From the NCBI RefSeq assembly GCF_017916325.1, contig NC_090144.1:447001-511000 (forward strand): a stretch of DNA of 64,000 bases. The letters are read 5' to 3'. The first letter of the stretch is position 1. Every line of letters starts with the position of its first letter. The stretch is from Leishmania martiniquensis (taxonomy: Eukaryota > Euglenozoa > Kinetoplastea > Trypanosomatida > Trypanosomatidae). Shown here one piece after another: positions 29,788 to 39,187 of this stretch. Made by a program: the position numbers and the translations under genes. A model generated the notes under the pieces. It was given only the letters and a program-made list of their open reading frames with translations, ran no database searches and was not told the DNA's origin.

Positions 29788-30729
29788 CTAAAAGGGCGTG
29801 CAGCGCTGCCTTAATGCCTGGAGCATCCCCGCCTCTGCAGCATCAGTTGCGCTAGCCGTGCTACTGAAGTCGTTGCTGTTTGGCGGCGCCATAGCCAACT
29901 CGACGCAGCAGTCGTCGGCGATCGCGGGTGCACAGGCGGCCTCGCTGGCGGTACTGATGCCTCCCCGCATGGTTGCGGCCACAGCAATGTTGTGTGTGAT
30001 AGGGGCCATCTCCAGCGGCGATGAGACAGGGACGCTGCCGACGTCACCGCCGTTATCTTCCTCCGCAGTCCCCGCAGCGCTCAGCAGCTGCTTCACATAG
30101 TACAGCGGCAAGTCGAAGCAACGTTGCAGGGGGCTGCGGCACACTGGGCATTCGCGTAGACGCTTGGCGCAGAAACGGCAGCAGCAAACATGTCCGCACG
30201 GCGTCAGCGCCACGTCAATGTGACGGGCGCAGCAGATGACGCACCCCACCGCATCGTCAATGTCCCTCTCTTCCGTCTCTGCCAGCTCCCTCTTGAATTC
30301 GCGCGCCTCCGCGCGGCGCAGCAGGAGGCGCTTGCGGTAGCTCTCGATCACGCGGCGGTGCTCGAGGACCCAAGCGAGGTGGCGGCCCACGCCGGACATG
30401 ATAATGCTACCGAGAAGCACCAGCACGCTCAAGCTGAAGCAGCCAATGATGACACTGCTCTTCGGCATTTCGTACCCTACAACGTCATCCGTGCAGTTAC
30501 CGCACGAGGTGGCCCCATCACAGCAACGAATCGCGGACGAGGCAACACAGCACATCGGCTTCGCATCCGGACACGCCACGGACCGCATGATCTGGTAGGA
30601 GCAGAGGTGCGGTGTACGGTAGGCAACGTATGTCTGCCGCTCCAGTCGAGCATCGGCGTGTTGGACACCGCTGCTGCGACCGAGAACGACGAGCAGCGCT
30701 GTGAGGAGAAGTGTGGCACATGCCGTCAT
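29788..30729 (-). CDS. Membrane-anchored RING-finger protein (putative E3 ubiquitin ligase)
   Basis: 313 residues from the ATG at 30729. Residues 1-26 form a signal peptide (MTACATLLLTALLVVLG). A Cys-rich segment follows (residues 43-80, ten cysteines including CC pairs), probably lumenal and disulphide-bonded. A membrane span lies at about 92-112 (SVIIGCFSLSVLVLLGSII). A helical basic stretch then leads to a C3HC4-type RING: C163 and C166, C178 and H180, C184 and C187, C194 and C197 (CVICCARHIDVALTPCGHVC, then CPVCRSPLQRC), which places the RING in the cytosol. RING domains bind ubiquitin-conjugating enzymes, so an E3 ligase of the secretory pathway or another endomembrane is likely. The C-terminal ~90 residues are Ala/Ser/Thr-rich and probably disordered. 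The lumenal Cys-rich part resembles no family I know. Confidence 0.85.
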   Translation of the reverse strand: MTACATLLLTALLVVLGRSSGVQHADARLERQTYVAYRTPHLCSYQIMRSVACPDAKPMCCVASSAIRCCDGATSCGNCTDDVVGYEMPKSSVIIGCFSLSVLVLLGSIIMSGVGRHLAWVLEHRRVIESYRKRLLLRRAEAREFKRELAETEERDIDDAVGCVICCARHIDVALTPCGHVCCCRFCAKRLRECPVCRSPLQRCFDLPLYYVKQLLSAAGTAEEDNGGDVGSVPVSSPLEMAPITHNIAVAATMRGGISTASEAACAPAIADDCCVELAMAPPNSNDFSSTASATDAAEAGMLQALRQRCTPF

Positions 30730-32078
30730 GACGGCGGTGGCGCTGTGCTGCGGATGCCCTTAGGATGTTGAGGGCGGCGTGTAGGAACGAAGTGGTGGGA
30801 GAGAGAACACTTGAGTGCGGGTGACAATGGTGATAGGGCGGCGGTGGTGCGTGCTGTGCGCGGCGTACAAAAAAGAAGCGCCACTAGCGGTGACAGAGAC
30901 GGGGAAAGGCTAACGAAAAGGGAACGCAATGAGACAATTTCAGTCAGAGACGCCCCAAAGCGTGGGAAGAGGCGACAGAGGAGAGGCCCTCCGCACGCAC
31001 GCACACACACACACACACGTGCGCGCTGGCTCTGCTCTCAAAGATTGGGTATGCGCTGTGGGCCCTCCTTCTCTCTCCCTCGCTCTTTCTTTCCTCGTTC
31101 CCTTCGAGGACACGTGAGTGATATATATGTGTGTATGTGTACCTCAGTGTTGACGCTGCGGAGAGAGAGCTCTGCAGTGGCAGCAACAGCAACAGCGAAG
31201 ACAGCGAGAGGACTGCTCAGCCCATCGCTGCGAGAGAGACGGCAGATAGAGGACCACCCCAGAACAGGTGTGGAAGGAAAGGGTTAGGGGGGAGGCAGAT
31301 GGCGTCATGGGGTGGAGAGAGAGAGTGCGGGTGAGTGTGAGAAGGTCACGTGGTGCAGTGATACCTCCTCCTCTCAAAGGCACCTTCCCAGTCGGGTGAT
31401 GCCGAAGGGTGCACGGAGCGGCAGAATCGCCGTATCATTACCTCCCCCCCAAACACACACACACACACGCACGCACTCGTCATAGATATGCGCCCCGCTG
31501 TCCTTTTGCCGGCTTCTCCTTGTGTAACGCTCTCGTCACGGAGCGAGCCGCTCATCGCAGCGTCCGAGGTGGTATCGGCGTGCGCAGAAAGTTGGCATCA
31601 GGCATGCGTGTCGGCCGCCGCCGCCCCCCCCCCTTCCACACGCTGGACGCGTTCCGTGAGAGTGGGCATGAGAAGCGCCGCCGCCCTCCACATCCGTCAT
31701 TCGGTTTAGCTTTTCGCAGTTTAAACACACACACACAGTTCTGAGGTGGTCTCGCTTACCGTTACAGAACAATACGTCTGCAGGCGATGGCGCACAGGTG
31801 CGGCCTCTCTCCGCGCGCGCGCGCACGCAGACACCTCCGTGCAGGTGCCGTTGAGAGTGGCCGCCATAGATGAAGCGCCGCCTCCGTTATTATCAGCAGT
31901 GCGGGCGTAGGGGGATCGAATAGAAGAGAGGAGGCGAGACCACACACACACACGCAAACGTACACAAAGCACCGTCCCCATAGAGGTACCTGCTAGTAGG
32001 GAGGGGGAGGTGGCTGGCGCCGCGTTCGAGAGCTCGCCCCCCTCCTCGCCCCTCCGCCCCCAGCGCTCTCTCCCCTGC
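30730..32078. other. Spacer between the RING and AAA genes
   Basis: About 1.35 kb, no supported gene. CA/GT runs at 30998-31020, 31450-31470, 31724-31738 and 31940-31955. Confidence 0.65.
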
Positions 32079-35000
32079 CTACGCAAACATCGCATTCGCC
32101 GACGGGGCGCTGCGCTCCCGCGTCATCGTCCTCTCCACCTCAGCCTCGATCATGGCCATCGTCACGACCCGCTCCGCCACTGGTAAGAGCGCCGCGGTGC
32201 AGCAGACATTGAAAGCGATCGTGCGAATCAGCTTGGGTGAGATGCTCGTGGCGCTGAGGCGGCCATAGTTCACATCGCTGGCCCTTGGCACGCGGTCTGG
32301 GAAGGCCCTTCGCCACAACTGCTCGCGCAAGGGGCGACTGGGAAGAGCAAAGGTCAACTCTGCTTGGAAGATCATACACGACGAGCGCGAGTTGATGCTC
32401 GTCGTGGAGAAGAGGTGGCGACCACCACTCCCGTCGCGGCTCACCGTTGTTGCGATGACGATGACGGGCCGCGGATAGCGACGTGCGTGGTACTGAATGA
32501 GCTGAGAGAGCTGCAGGCTCTTGGAGGACTCGTTGAAGAGGACCTGAGCCTCGTCGAAAACGATGATGGCACCGAGACGGCGGCCTTCCTCAAACACGGC
32601 GTGCACCCGCATCTCCTCCCGAAGGAGGAGTTCCGCTACGTTGCAGAGGCGGATGGTGGCGCCGCACTCGTAAGCGATGGCCTCTGCCGCCAGCGACTTG
32701 CCCGTGCCACTCACGCCCTGGAAGAGGTACAACGTCCCGTGGTCGTCGTTGGCGTCCTCGCTGAAGCCCCACTCGGTGTACAAGGTGCCACGACTCTTGG
32801 CACTGCTTGCGATCCCCTCCAGCTTCTTTGCAAGATTCGGCTCAACGACCAGCTCGGCAAGAGTGCGTTTCGGGGTCAGGTAGAACGCGCTCATCCCCTC
32901 CGGCAGCTCCGCGGCGAGGAAGAAGCCGCGGAGCTGCAGTCGAGCGCCTTCGTCGAGGTCGCTCATTGTCAGCATGGGTGTGACCGACTTCTCGCGCGCC
33001 ACCGCCCTGCTCATGGCGGCGAGGACGGCGTTGCGGATGAGCCCGCCAGAGAGCTCGTAGTTGAGCGCCAACTTCTCGAGGCACACGTCCTCCTTCACCG
33101 CGAGCTGCTTGGGGATGTGCGACTTCCAAATGCGCAGCCGCAGTTGGTGGTCCGGCGGCCGAAATTCCATCATGAGCGAAATGCGCCGGTTCATTGCCTC
33201 GTCGAAGTTCTGCGCGCGGTTCGTGGCGAGGACAATGAGACCGTCGTACCGCTCGAGCTCGGACAGGAGCGCCGTCACGGTGCTGTTGCTCGTGCGATCC
33301 TCGAAGAGAGACTCGCACTCGTCGAAGAATAAAATAGCGTCACTCAGCTTTGCCTCGCGAAAGAGAAAGCGGAGCGCGTCGGCCTCCGCCTTTGTCGAGG
33401 AGCGAAACTGCGACACACTGACTAGTAGAATCTTTTTGCCGAGGTGATGCGCAACGGCGTTGGCGAGCATCGTCTTACCGGTGCCGCTCGGGCCGTGGAA
33501 GAGCATGACAAGGCCTCCGCGCCCGGTACCGAGGCCGGCGCCAAAGCCGCTGCCCTTCTTGCACTGCTCGAACAGGCTGTAGTGCTCGATGGTGGACAGG
33601 ACACGCTCCATCGTCGAGGTCGGCAGCACGACGTTAGACAGCTCCACCTCCGGGAAGTACAGCTGCGAGCCGGGCACCATTTCTGCCGTCTCGGCTGTGA
33701 TGCCCATGACATCGTCCACAATCTTTCTATCGATGTCGACGAGGTAGTCCATTAGGTCCGTGTTGAAGCACGAGCGGCCGACGGAGTCGAGAGTGAGGGA
33801 CAAGACACCGTGAGACACAAGCGGGGCGGACTGGTAGAAGGCACGTCGTGCCACCACACGCTCCTCCAGCGACTCGCACAAGACGAAGAGCACGTACCCC
33901 ACAGTGATGAGCCGCTGTCCGTCACGCATAACATAGCGCCCATTTACCGCTACCAGCATGTCATGCGAAATAACGTTGCCCACCATGAACAGCATAATTT
34001 GCTTCTCCATCTCTGTCAGCTGCAGTCGCTGGGCGAGTTGCTCGATGCGCGGGGTGAATGTGCGGGCAGCGAGAGTGGCCTGCAGCCGTGACTCATGAAC
34101 CGCGACCGCGACGCGCACTTTTCCCTTCAGCTCGCGTATCGACGCCTCCACCTTGGACTTGGGGGTGTAGGAGTCCTCTTCGTCCTTCATGTCGCCCTCC
34201 GCGTAGCGGATGCGAATCATATTGGCCAGGATTCGAAAGGCAGCGTCCATGTACTCGATGTCGGACTCGTAGGGCACCCCGCGCATGGAAGAGTCTGTGT
34301 TCGATGTGGCAGATGGCGTAGAAGACGTCGCCGCCGCTGCCCCTGCAGCGGTGCCGGTGCTGCGATAACGCTGAGCGAGGGGGTTGATATCGGCAAGGGC
34401 CAGTCGTACCTTCCGCGGTGCAGGTGCGGTTGCCGTGGTCTCGCCGCCGCCCTCGGGCCGTTGTGTGGCGTCCGACGCACAGGGCGGCAGCGGCATCAGG
34501 GGAGCTGCAGACGGCGTCACCACCGCCGGCTCTTCTTTGCCCCCCTCACCGTCTTCTGCCCCCTGCTGCTTCTCTGCCTCAGCGGTGCTTTTCGCAGCCG
34601 CAGCCGCTGCGGTACCGCCGCCGAGTCGTGCGGTAGCGTTGCCGGAGAGAGTATTGCTGAGGTGGTGCAGAACGGCTCGGTGGATCGCATCCGGAGCTTT
34701 GGAGCTCAGCCTGGTCGCGCCAATCTCATTCAACACATCGTCCAGCGCCTCCTGTGTCAGCGTCATGGCGCCCTCTGCCGTCGCGCCGTCGTCGTCCCCC
34801 TCTTCCTCCTCCTCCTCCTCGTCCATATCGCCCTCTTCGTCACCCTGCCTTGACGCGGGTGAAGCATAGCCGTTGCCGCCGACGCGCCCCTCTGTTCTCG
34901 GGGCCGGCGTAGCAACCGCGATGCTCAGTATCTCGGCGTGCCGTTCTTCGTTGAGCACCTCCAAGAGCGCGGTGCGCTCGAGCTTGATGAGCTGCTCTTC

Positions 35001-36299
35001 CGATAGCTGATCTCCGCTCAAGGCACCAATCGCCTCGATCGGGAGCGCGTACTTACACTCCATGAAGGTGGTGCGCATCTTGATGTCGGAGAAGATCAGC
35101 CCCTGCTTCCACAGCACACCGCTCTCTGAGAGAATGGATAGCAGCTCCTGTGGGGTGAGCTCGTTGTGGTACGCAATGCTCGCCGGCCGCAGCGGCTCTG
35201 TGATGCTGCTCGGCGCATAGCGGCCGCAGTGGCACACCAGCAGGTACTCGAACGTTCGGGTAGCCTTCGCGGAGAGATGCAGGCGCTCGCTGAGTCGCAC
35301 CACACGTGGCAGCAGCGGCATTTTCTGAAGCCGCGCATCGATGAGAGCATCGACGAGCTGGACGATGCCGTCCATGCACGGCACGCATTGCTGGCGGAAG
35401 TCGAGACCGACAACTTCGATGCTGCGGAGGACTGCGGTGCTCAGGGCCATACCTGAGACGAGGTAGGCGTAGTGCTTGAGGTACACCAGCACGTCTTTGG
35501 CGGCGAGGTAATCAGAGTCGGACGCAAAGTTAGGGATGTGCGCCGCGCCGTACTCGCACAGTCGCTGCACCATGACGCTTGGCTGGTAGTCCAAACTGCT
35601 GGTGTCATCACCCTCGTCGACGGAGTCGTCGGCTGCCATCGACCTCGACCCGTTGTGCGCTACACTGTGACGATGCCGCTTGCGCCCTGCCGCCTTACCA
35701 TCCGCCGCTCCCGCGACAGACGCTGGCGGCGTCGCCTGGCCCTCCCCAGGCGGCAGCACAACGCCCTCAAAGAAGGGGAACACGCGATGGGGAACGCTGA
35801 CGAAGGTTAGCGTTGCCACCTGGGCCGCAACGTCCACGGTCACCGGCTTCGCCGACATAGTTGCCGTGCGACTACCGTTGCAGCTACCTTCGATGCCTCT
35901 TCTGGCGTCAGGAGTCTTCGCTTCAGCTGCCACAGCCGACGCTGCGTGGGCGCGGCGTGGCACCGTTGGCTGAGCGCAGAGGAGGAAAAATTCGACGTAC
36001 AGTCGCAGAAGGCCCCAAAGGGTGCGCGGCGGCGCTGACGCAAAACGCCCCGTGTGGTAAAAAATTTGCGCACGGCGCGCTGCTGCGGTCAAGTCTGCCG
36101 GTGTCGCGTGCGCACGGACTGCGACACCGCATGCGTTTGTTCCGCCAGACGAAGGCGTAGGAAGGTACGAGGGCAGAGTTGGTTTTGTGTAACCTGTGGG
36201 TGCCGCAGCAGCACCCATGGCCGCTGTGCTCAGAGGTTCCGCAGGCACACCGACACCCGGCCTTGTCCCGGCCGTGCTGCGCTTCTTCTTTGGGGGCAT
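32079..36299 (-). CDS. Double AAA+ ATPase with winged-helix-like repeats
   Basis: 1406 residues from the ATG at 36299 (MPPKKKRSTAGTRPG). Two AAA+ modules sit in the C-terminal third. Module 1 has Walker A GPSGTGKT at 936-943, Walker B ILFFDECE and the sensor-like YDGLIVLATNRAQNFDEA. Module 2 has Walker A GVSGTGKS near 1195 and Walker B IIVFDEAQ. Both keep the Lys, Asp and Glu needed for ATP hydrolysis. The sequence before module 1 repeats a motif seen twice in the N-terminal half, RLSERLHLSAKATRTFEYLL and QLAQRLQLTEMEKQIMLFMV, like the winged-helix regions of a bacterial AAA family (L..RLGLS..E...LL). An acidic low-complexity loop of about 20 Glu/Asp lies mid-protein. Function is unknown; hexameric remodelling of proteins is the general role of such ATPases. 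Confidence 0.88.
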   Translation of the reverse strand: MPPKKKRSTAGTRPGVGVPAEPLSTAAMGAAAAPTGYTKPTLPSYLPTPSSGGTNACGVAVRAHATPADLTAAARRAQIFYHTGRFASAPPRTLWGLLRLYVEFFLLCAQPTVPRRAHAASAVAAEAKTPDARRGIEGSCNGSRTATMSAKPVTVDVAAQVATLTFVSVPHRVFPFFEGVVLPPGEGQATPPASVAGAADGKAAGRKRHRHSVAHNGSRSMAADDSVDEGDDTSSLDYQPSVMVQRLCEYGAAHIPNFASDSDYLAAKDVLVYLKHYAYLVSGMALSTAVLRSIEVVGLDFRQQCVPCMDGIVQLVDALIDARLQKMPLLPRVVRLSERLHLSAKATRTFEYLLVCHCGRYAPSSITEPLRPASIAYHNELTPQELLSILSESGVLWKQGLIFSDIKMRTTFMECKYALPIEAIGALSGDQLSEEQLIKLERTALLEVLNEERHAEILSIAVATPAPRTEGRVGGNGYASPASRQGDEEGDMDEEEEEEEGDDDGATAEGAMTLTQEALDDVLNEIGATRLSSKAPDAIHRAVLHHLSNTLSGNATARLGGGTAAAAAAKSTAEAEKQQGAEDGEGGKEEPAVVTPSAAPLMPLPPCASDATQRPEGGGETTATAPAPRKVRLALADINPLAQRYRSTGTAAGAAAATSSTPSATSNTDSSMRGVPYESDIEYMDAAFRILANMIRIRYAEGDMKDEEDSYTPKSKVEASIRELKGKVRVAVAVHESRLQATLAARTFTPRIEQLAQRLQLTEMEKQIMLFMVGNVISHDMLVAVNGRYVMRDGQRLITVGYVLFVLCESLEERVVARRAFYQSAPLVSHGVLSLTLDSVGRSCFNTDLMDYLVDIDRKIVDDVMGITAETAEMVPGSQLYFPEVELSNVVLPTSTMERVLSTIEHYSLFEQCKKGSGFGAGLGTGRGGLVMLFHGPSGTGKTMLANAVAHHLGKKILLVSVSQFRSSTKAEADALRFLFREAKLSDAILFFDECESLFEDRTSNSTVTALLSELERYDGLIVLATNRAQNFDEAMNRRISLMMEFRPPDHQLRLRIWKSHIPKQLAVKEDVCLEKLALNYELSGGLIRNAVLAAMSRAVAREKSVTPMLTMSDLDEGARLQLRGFFLAAELPEGMSAFYLTPKRTLAELVVEPNLAKKLEGIASSAKSRGTLYTEWGFSEDANDDHGTLYLFQGVSGTGKSLAAEAIAYECGATIRLCNVAELLLREEMRVHAVFEEGRRLGAIIVFDEAQVLFNESSKSLQLSQLIQYHARRYPRPVIVIATTVSRDGSGGRHLFSTTSINSRSSCMIFQAELTFALPSRPLREQLWRRAFPDRVPRASDVNYGRLSATSISPKLIRTIAFNVCCTAALLPVAERVVTMAMIEAEVERTMTRERSAPSANAMFA

Positions 36300-37139
36300 C
36301 AGCGTAAAGCGATCTAGACAAGTCAGGAGTAGGTGCAGCAAATCTGTACGTGCACGATGGAGACGGAGGTGCGTGCGTGAGTGTGTGTGTGTGGAAAGTG
36401 AGAGGGTACGGGGGCGCGCCGCACTGGTTGGCGCCTGCTCACTCCCTACGGCCTGATGGCCTGTTGGCAGGGGAACGGTATGACGAAGCGCGGGCCTGCG
36501 ATTAGGGCTGCAGCGTTGCGGCGGGGGCTCGTGGGGAAAGAGAGAGGCGACGTCCCTTGAACGCCTGTCTTGCGGACTTCAGCCTCTTCTATGCAACGAT
36601 GGATGCTGCGTGAATCAGTTTTAGTGTATGCGGGCCTGCGTGCAAGAAGGGAGGCCAGGGGCGGTGGCGTGGAGCAGTCCCAAGTGAGGAGCAATGACAG
36701 GGAGTGCCGGCAGCTCTTCCTGCGCGGAGGTGAGTGTCCAGCGCTTTCTCTGCTCCAATTGCGCGTGGCTGTGCCGCTCGTGCCGTCAACAGCAGTGATA
36801 GAAAGGGCGTGCGGGAGAGGGAGAGGGAAAGCAGTTGTGTGCGTGTGCATGAGAAAGAGAGAGAGCGGAGAGAGTGCGCGACTGGCGCAGCAGGGCACGG
36901 ACGCGGCGGCCCGTACTGTCCTCTCAGTGGAAGGGGTCCTTTTGTGAGGAGTCGTGACACTTTGGTCACATGTCGCTCGAGTGCCACTCTGGAGGAGAGC
37001 CACACCGATACCGGAAGGGAGAGAGGAGAGGGGGGAGGTGGCGTGGCTCCACACTTGCGCGTCTTCATCTCCGGCCCCCCTTACGCTATGCCTCTCTCTA
37101 CGTCGCCAGACGCACGTGCCACTGCGCCTTACATCTCCT
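36300..37139. other. Spacer upstream of the AAA gene
   Basis: No gene seen. GT-rich run at 36378-36392 and coding-strand pyrimidine-rich sequence near 36810-36870. Confidence 0.6.
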
Positions 37140-38393
37140 TTAGTAGCGGCACTCCTCCGCTGCATGGCCGGCAGTGCCACACCGCGCGCACCCCTTAATG
37201 GGAACCATTAACCCCTCATCGCCGTCTTCGTCGACGCATCGCTCCTTTCCCCCACACCTCTCCGCCGCATCGGCAACGGCCCTCGTCGCCCCTGTAGCCG
37301 CCCGCTGCGGCTCTTGCGGCAGCACACGAGTACGCGATGCCACAGGCGCGTGCGGCGAGCAGCTGCCCGCTTTTGGCACTGGCAGGTCCGCGGCATCCGC
37401 ACCGATGTAGAGCGAGGTGCTCAGGGGTGCCGTTGGGCACGTGTAGGTGCGCGCGAGCGACACCACACCAAGGCACCGAATCAGCTGCACAAACGACACC
37501 TGCTGGTCGTAGCTCATCTCTGCCCAGCGGATCGGCAAGGAGGGGTATGGCGCAGGAGCGCTAAGTTCGTCCCCTCTCACTGCCGCTTCCTGCCTCTCCT
37601 TCCGGACCTTCGCGCACCGGCGCAGGTACACCAGCAGCACTCCCATGTACTCGCTCTGAAGCAGACGAAAGGGGCTGCTGCAGAGCGCATCGACCGCTGC
37701 CGCAGCGCTCTCACCGCACTGACACTGAGCGCGCACCGCGTCCTCCTCTGCTGCCGTGATCCGTGCGGCATACTCGAGCCGCCAAACGCGCGTCGAGGCG
37801 TCATAGGAGATGCGGGTGGGACGCGGCAGCGACGCCGGGTGGCCCGCCTCCTCCGTCTTCACCGTCTCAGCCCTTTCCCTCTCGGCTTGTGGCGTTGCAG
37901 CAGCGCCCTGAGGTGCAGCCCAGTGGTCAAGAAAGACGTGAAGCACGGGCTCGACAACGCGAGTGTAATGGCTCAGAAGATGACGCTCCTCCATCACTTC
38001 CCCTGCAGCAGTGTGGGCCACGATCACGTCGCCCACCGTCTGTGGCCGCCGCTTCGCTGCGCCGCCGTCCTCGTCACCCGCACCGAATGGCCAGCAAAAG
38101 AAGACGAAGAGTGAAAGGCAGTGGGTGAGAGCCAACGCCACAGTCATCTCGTAACGCCGACCACGGATCGACACCTGCACACGATGATCGTCGGCAACGG
38201 TCGGCGGGACGGGAAGAATTGGACTCTCGCCTGACGACTGGGCAGAGTTTCTCAACGGGCACCCGTCGCCGTCACGTGACACAGTGCCAAGCAAGGGAAG
38301 CAGCTCCGGCACAATGTCCGCCACGCACAGCGGCTCAGATGGCAGAGATGGAGCCACCGAGGGGCCGCTCTGTCTCTGTGGTACAACGGACAT
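37140..38393 (-). CDS. Unknown protein with C-terminal CCHC zinc knuckle
   Basis: 417 residues from the ATG at 38393 (MSVVPQRQSGPSVAPSLPSE). The extreme C-terminus is a zinc knuckle, C-x2-C-x4-H-x4-C (CARCGTAGHAAEECRY), the type that binds single-stranded nucleic acid in trypanosomatid RNA-binding proteins. The rest is not recognised. A hydrophobic stretch near residues 85-105 (MTVALALTHCLSLFVFFCWP) could be a buried helix or a membrane span, followed by a Val/His/Glu-rich region (VVEPVLHVFLDHW). A conserved-looking segment with aromatic residues (LPIRWAEMSYDQQVSFVQLI) sits near residue 310. The knuckle at the very C-terminus supports the stop position. RNA binding is inference from the knuckle alone. 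Confidence 0.82.
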   Translation of the reverse strand: MSVVPQRQSGPSVAPSLPSEPLCVADIVPELLPLLGTVSRDGDGCPLRNSAQSSGESPILPVPPTVADDHRVQVSIRGRRYEMTVALALTHCLSLFVFFCWPFGAGDEDGGAAKRRPQTVGDVIVAHTAAGEVMEERHLLSHYTRVVEPVLHVFLDHWAAPQGAAATPQAERERAETVKTEEAGHPASLPRPTRISYDASTRVWRLEYAARITAAEEDAVRAQCQCGESAAAAVDALCSSPFRLLQSEYMGVLLVYLRRCAKVRKERQEAAVRGDELSAPAPYPSLPIRWAEMSYDQQVSFVQLIRCLGVVSLARTYTCPTAPLSTSLYIGADAADLPVPKAGSCSPHAPVASRTRVLPQEPQRAATGATRAVADAAERCGGKERCVDEDGDEGLMVPIKGCARCGTAGHAAEECRY

Positions 38394-39187
38394 GGGGTGG
38401 GGGGAAGGTGTGAATGGATCGGCTCTGAGGGAGATGATATGAGGGAGGCGCTCACGTGGAGGAGAGCGGACGTGCGCCCAACGAGTGCCTCTCACAGATG
38501 TGTGCCTGGCACAGCGGATGAGGGAAAGAGGAAAGGGAGGGGGGAGAGGGCGGTGAGCGTCACGCGGTCTTTGAGGGAGAGCAGAACGTCTTCAGTCCAC
38601 TCGGCATGAGAGCCGTCGTGCGGATGGTGGAGGCAGGCGAGCAACGAGGAGAACGATGGAGGCGGCACAGCCGTGCATCCGATGACGGTGTTCACTCCTA
38701 CACAGAGAGCGGCCGCCATCTGCAAGGCACACTCAGATTTGACTTCACTGCCTCGAGAGGACGGCCCGCCAGGCACCCCCTCCTCCCCTCCCTCAGCAGC
38801 ACCACCGCCACGACTACGAGCCGCGCGCAGCCACCTTCTCTCCAGAGAAAACACAACAACAACAATCGAATAGCCTCGCCTGTACAGCGCACCCCTTGTG
38901 AGACGAATGCAATGCACATGGCACTTCGAGAGCCCCGGCTGCCCTGCGCCTTGCCCATGGCGTACGCCTGCGTCTGTGTCTCTGTCAGCGACATGCTCGC
39001 TGTTTTTCTGCCGCTCCGTTACGTCTCTCCGCACCTCGGCCATTGGAAGAGGCAAATACGACACACACACACACGGCCCTCGTCAAACGTTTCCACCTGC
39101 TGACCACTACCGGGTCGTGCGTCTCCCTCCTCAGTCCAGCGCGCAAGATACGTATGCGTCTCGCACCCCCTCTGTGTGTAGGCGCTG
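38394..39187. other. Spacer between the zinc-knuckle and helicase genes
   Basis: No gene seen. The low-coordinate part has coding-strand pyrimidine tracts at 38525-38550; a short CA run lies at 39061-39074. Confidence 0.6.

Noticed and set aside
32364..33332. Plus-strand open frame of 322 codons
   Set aside because: It is antisense to the AAA+ modules with intact Walker motifs on the minus strand.
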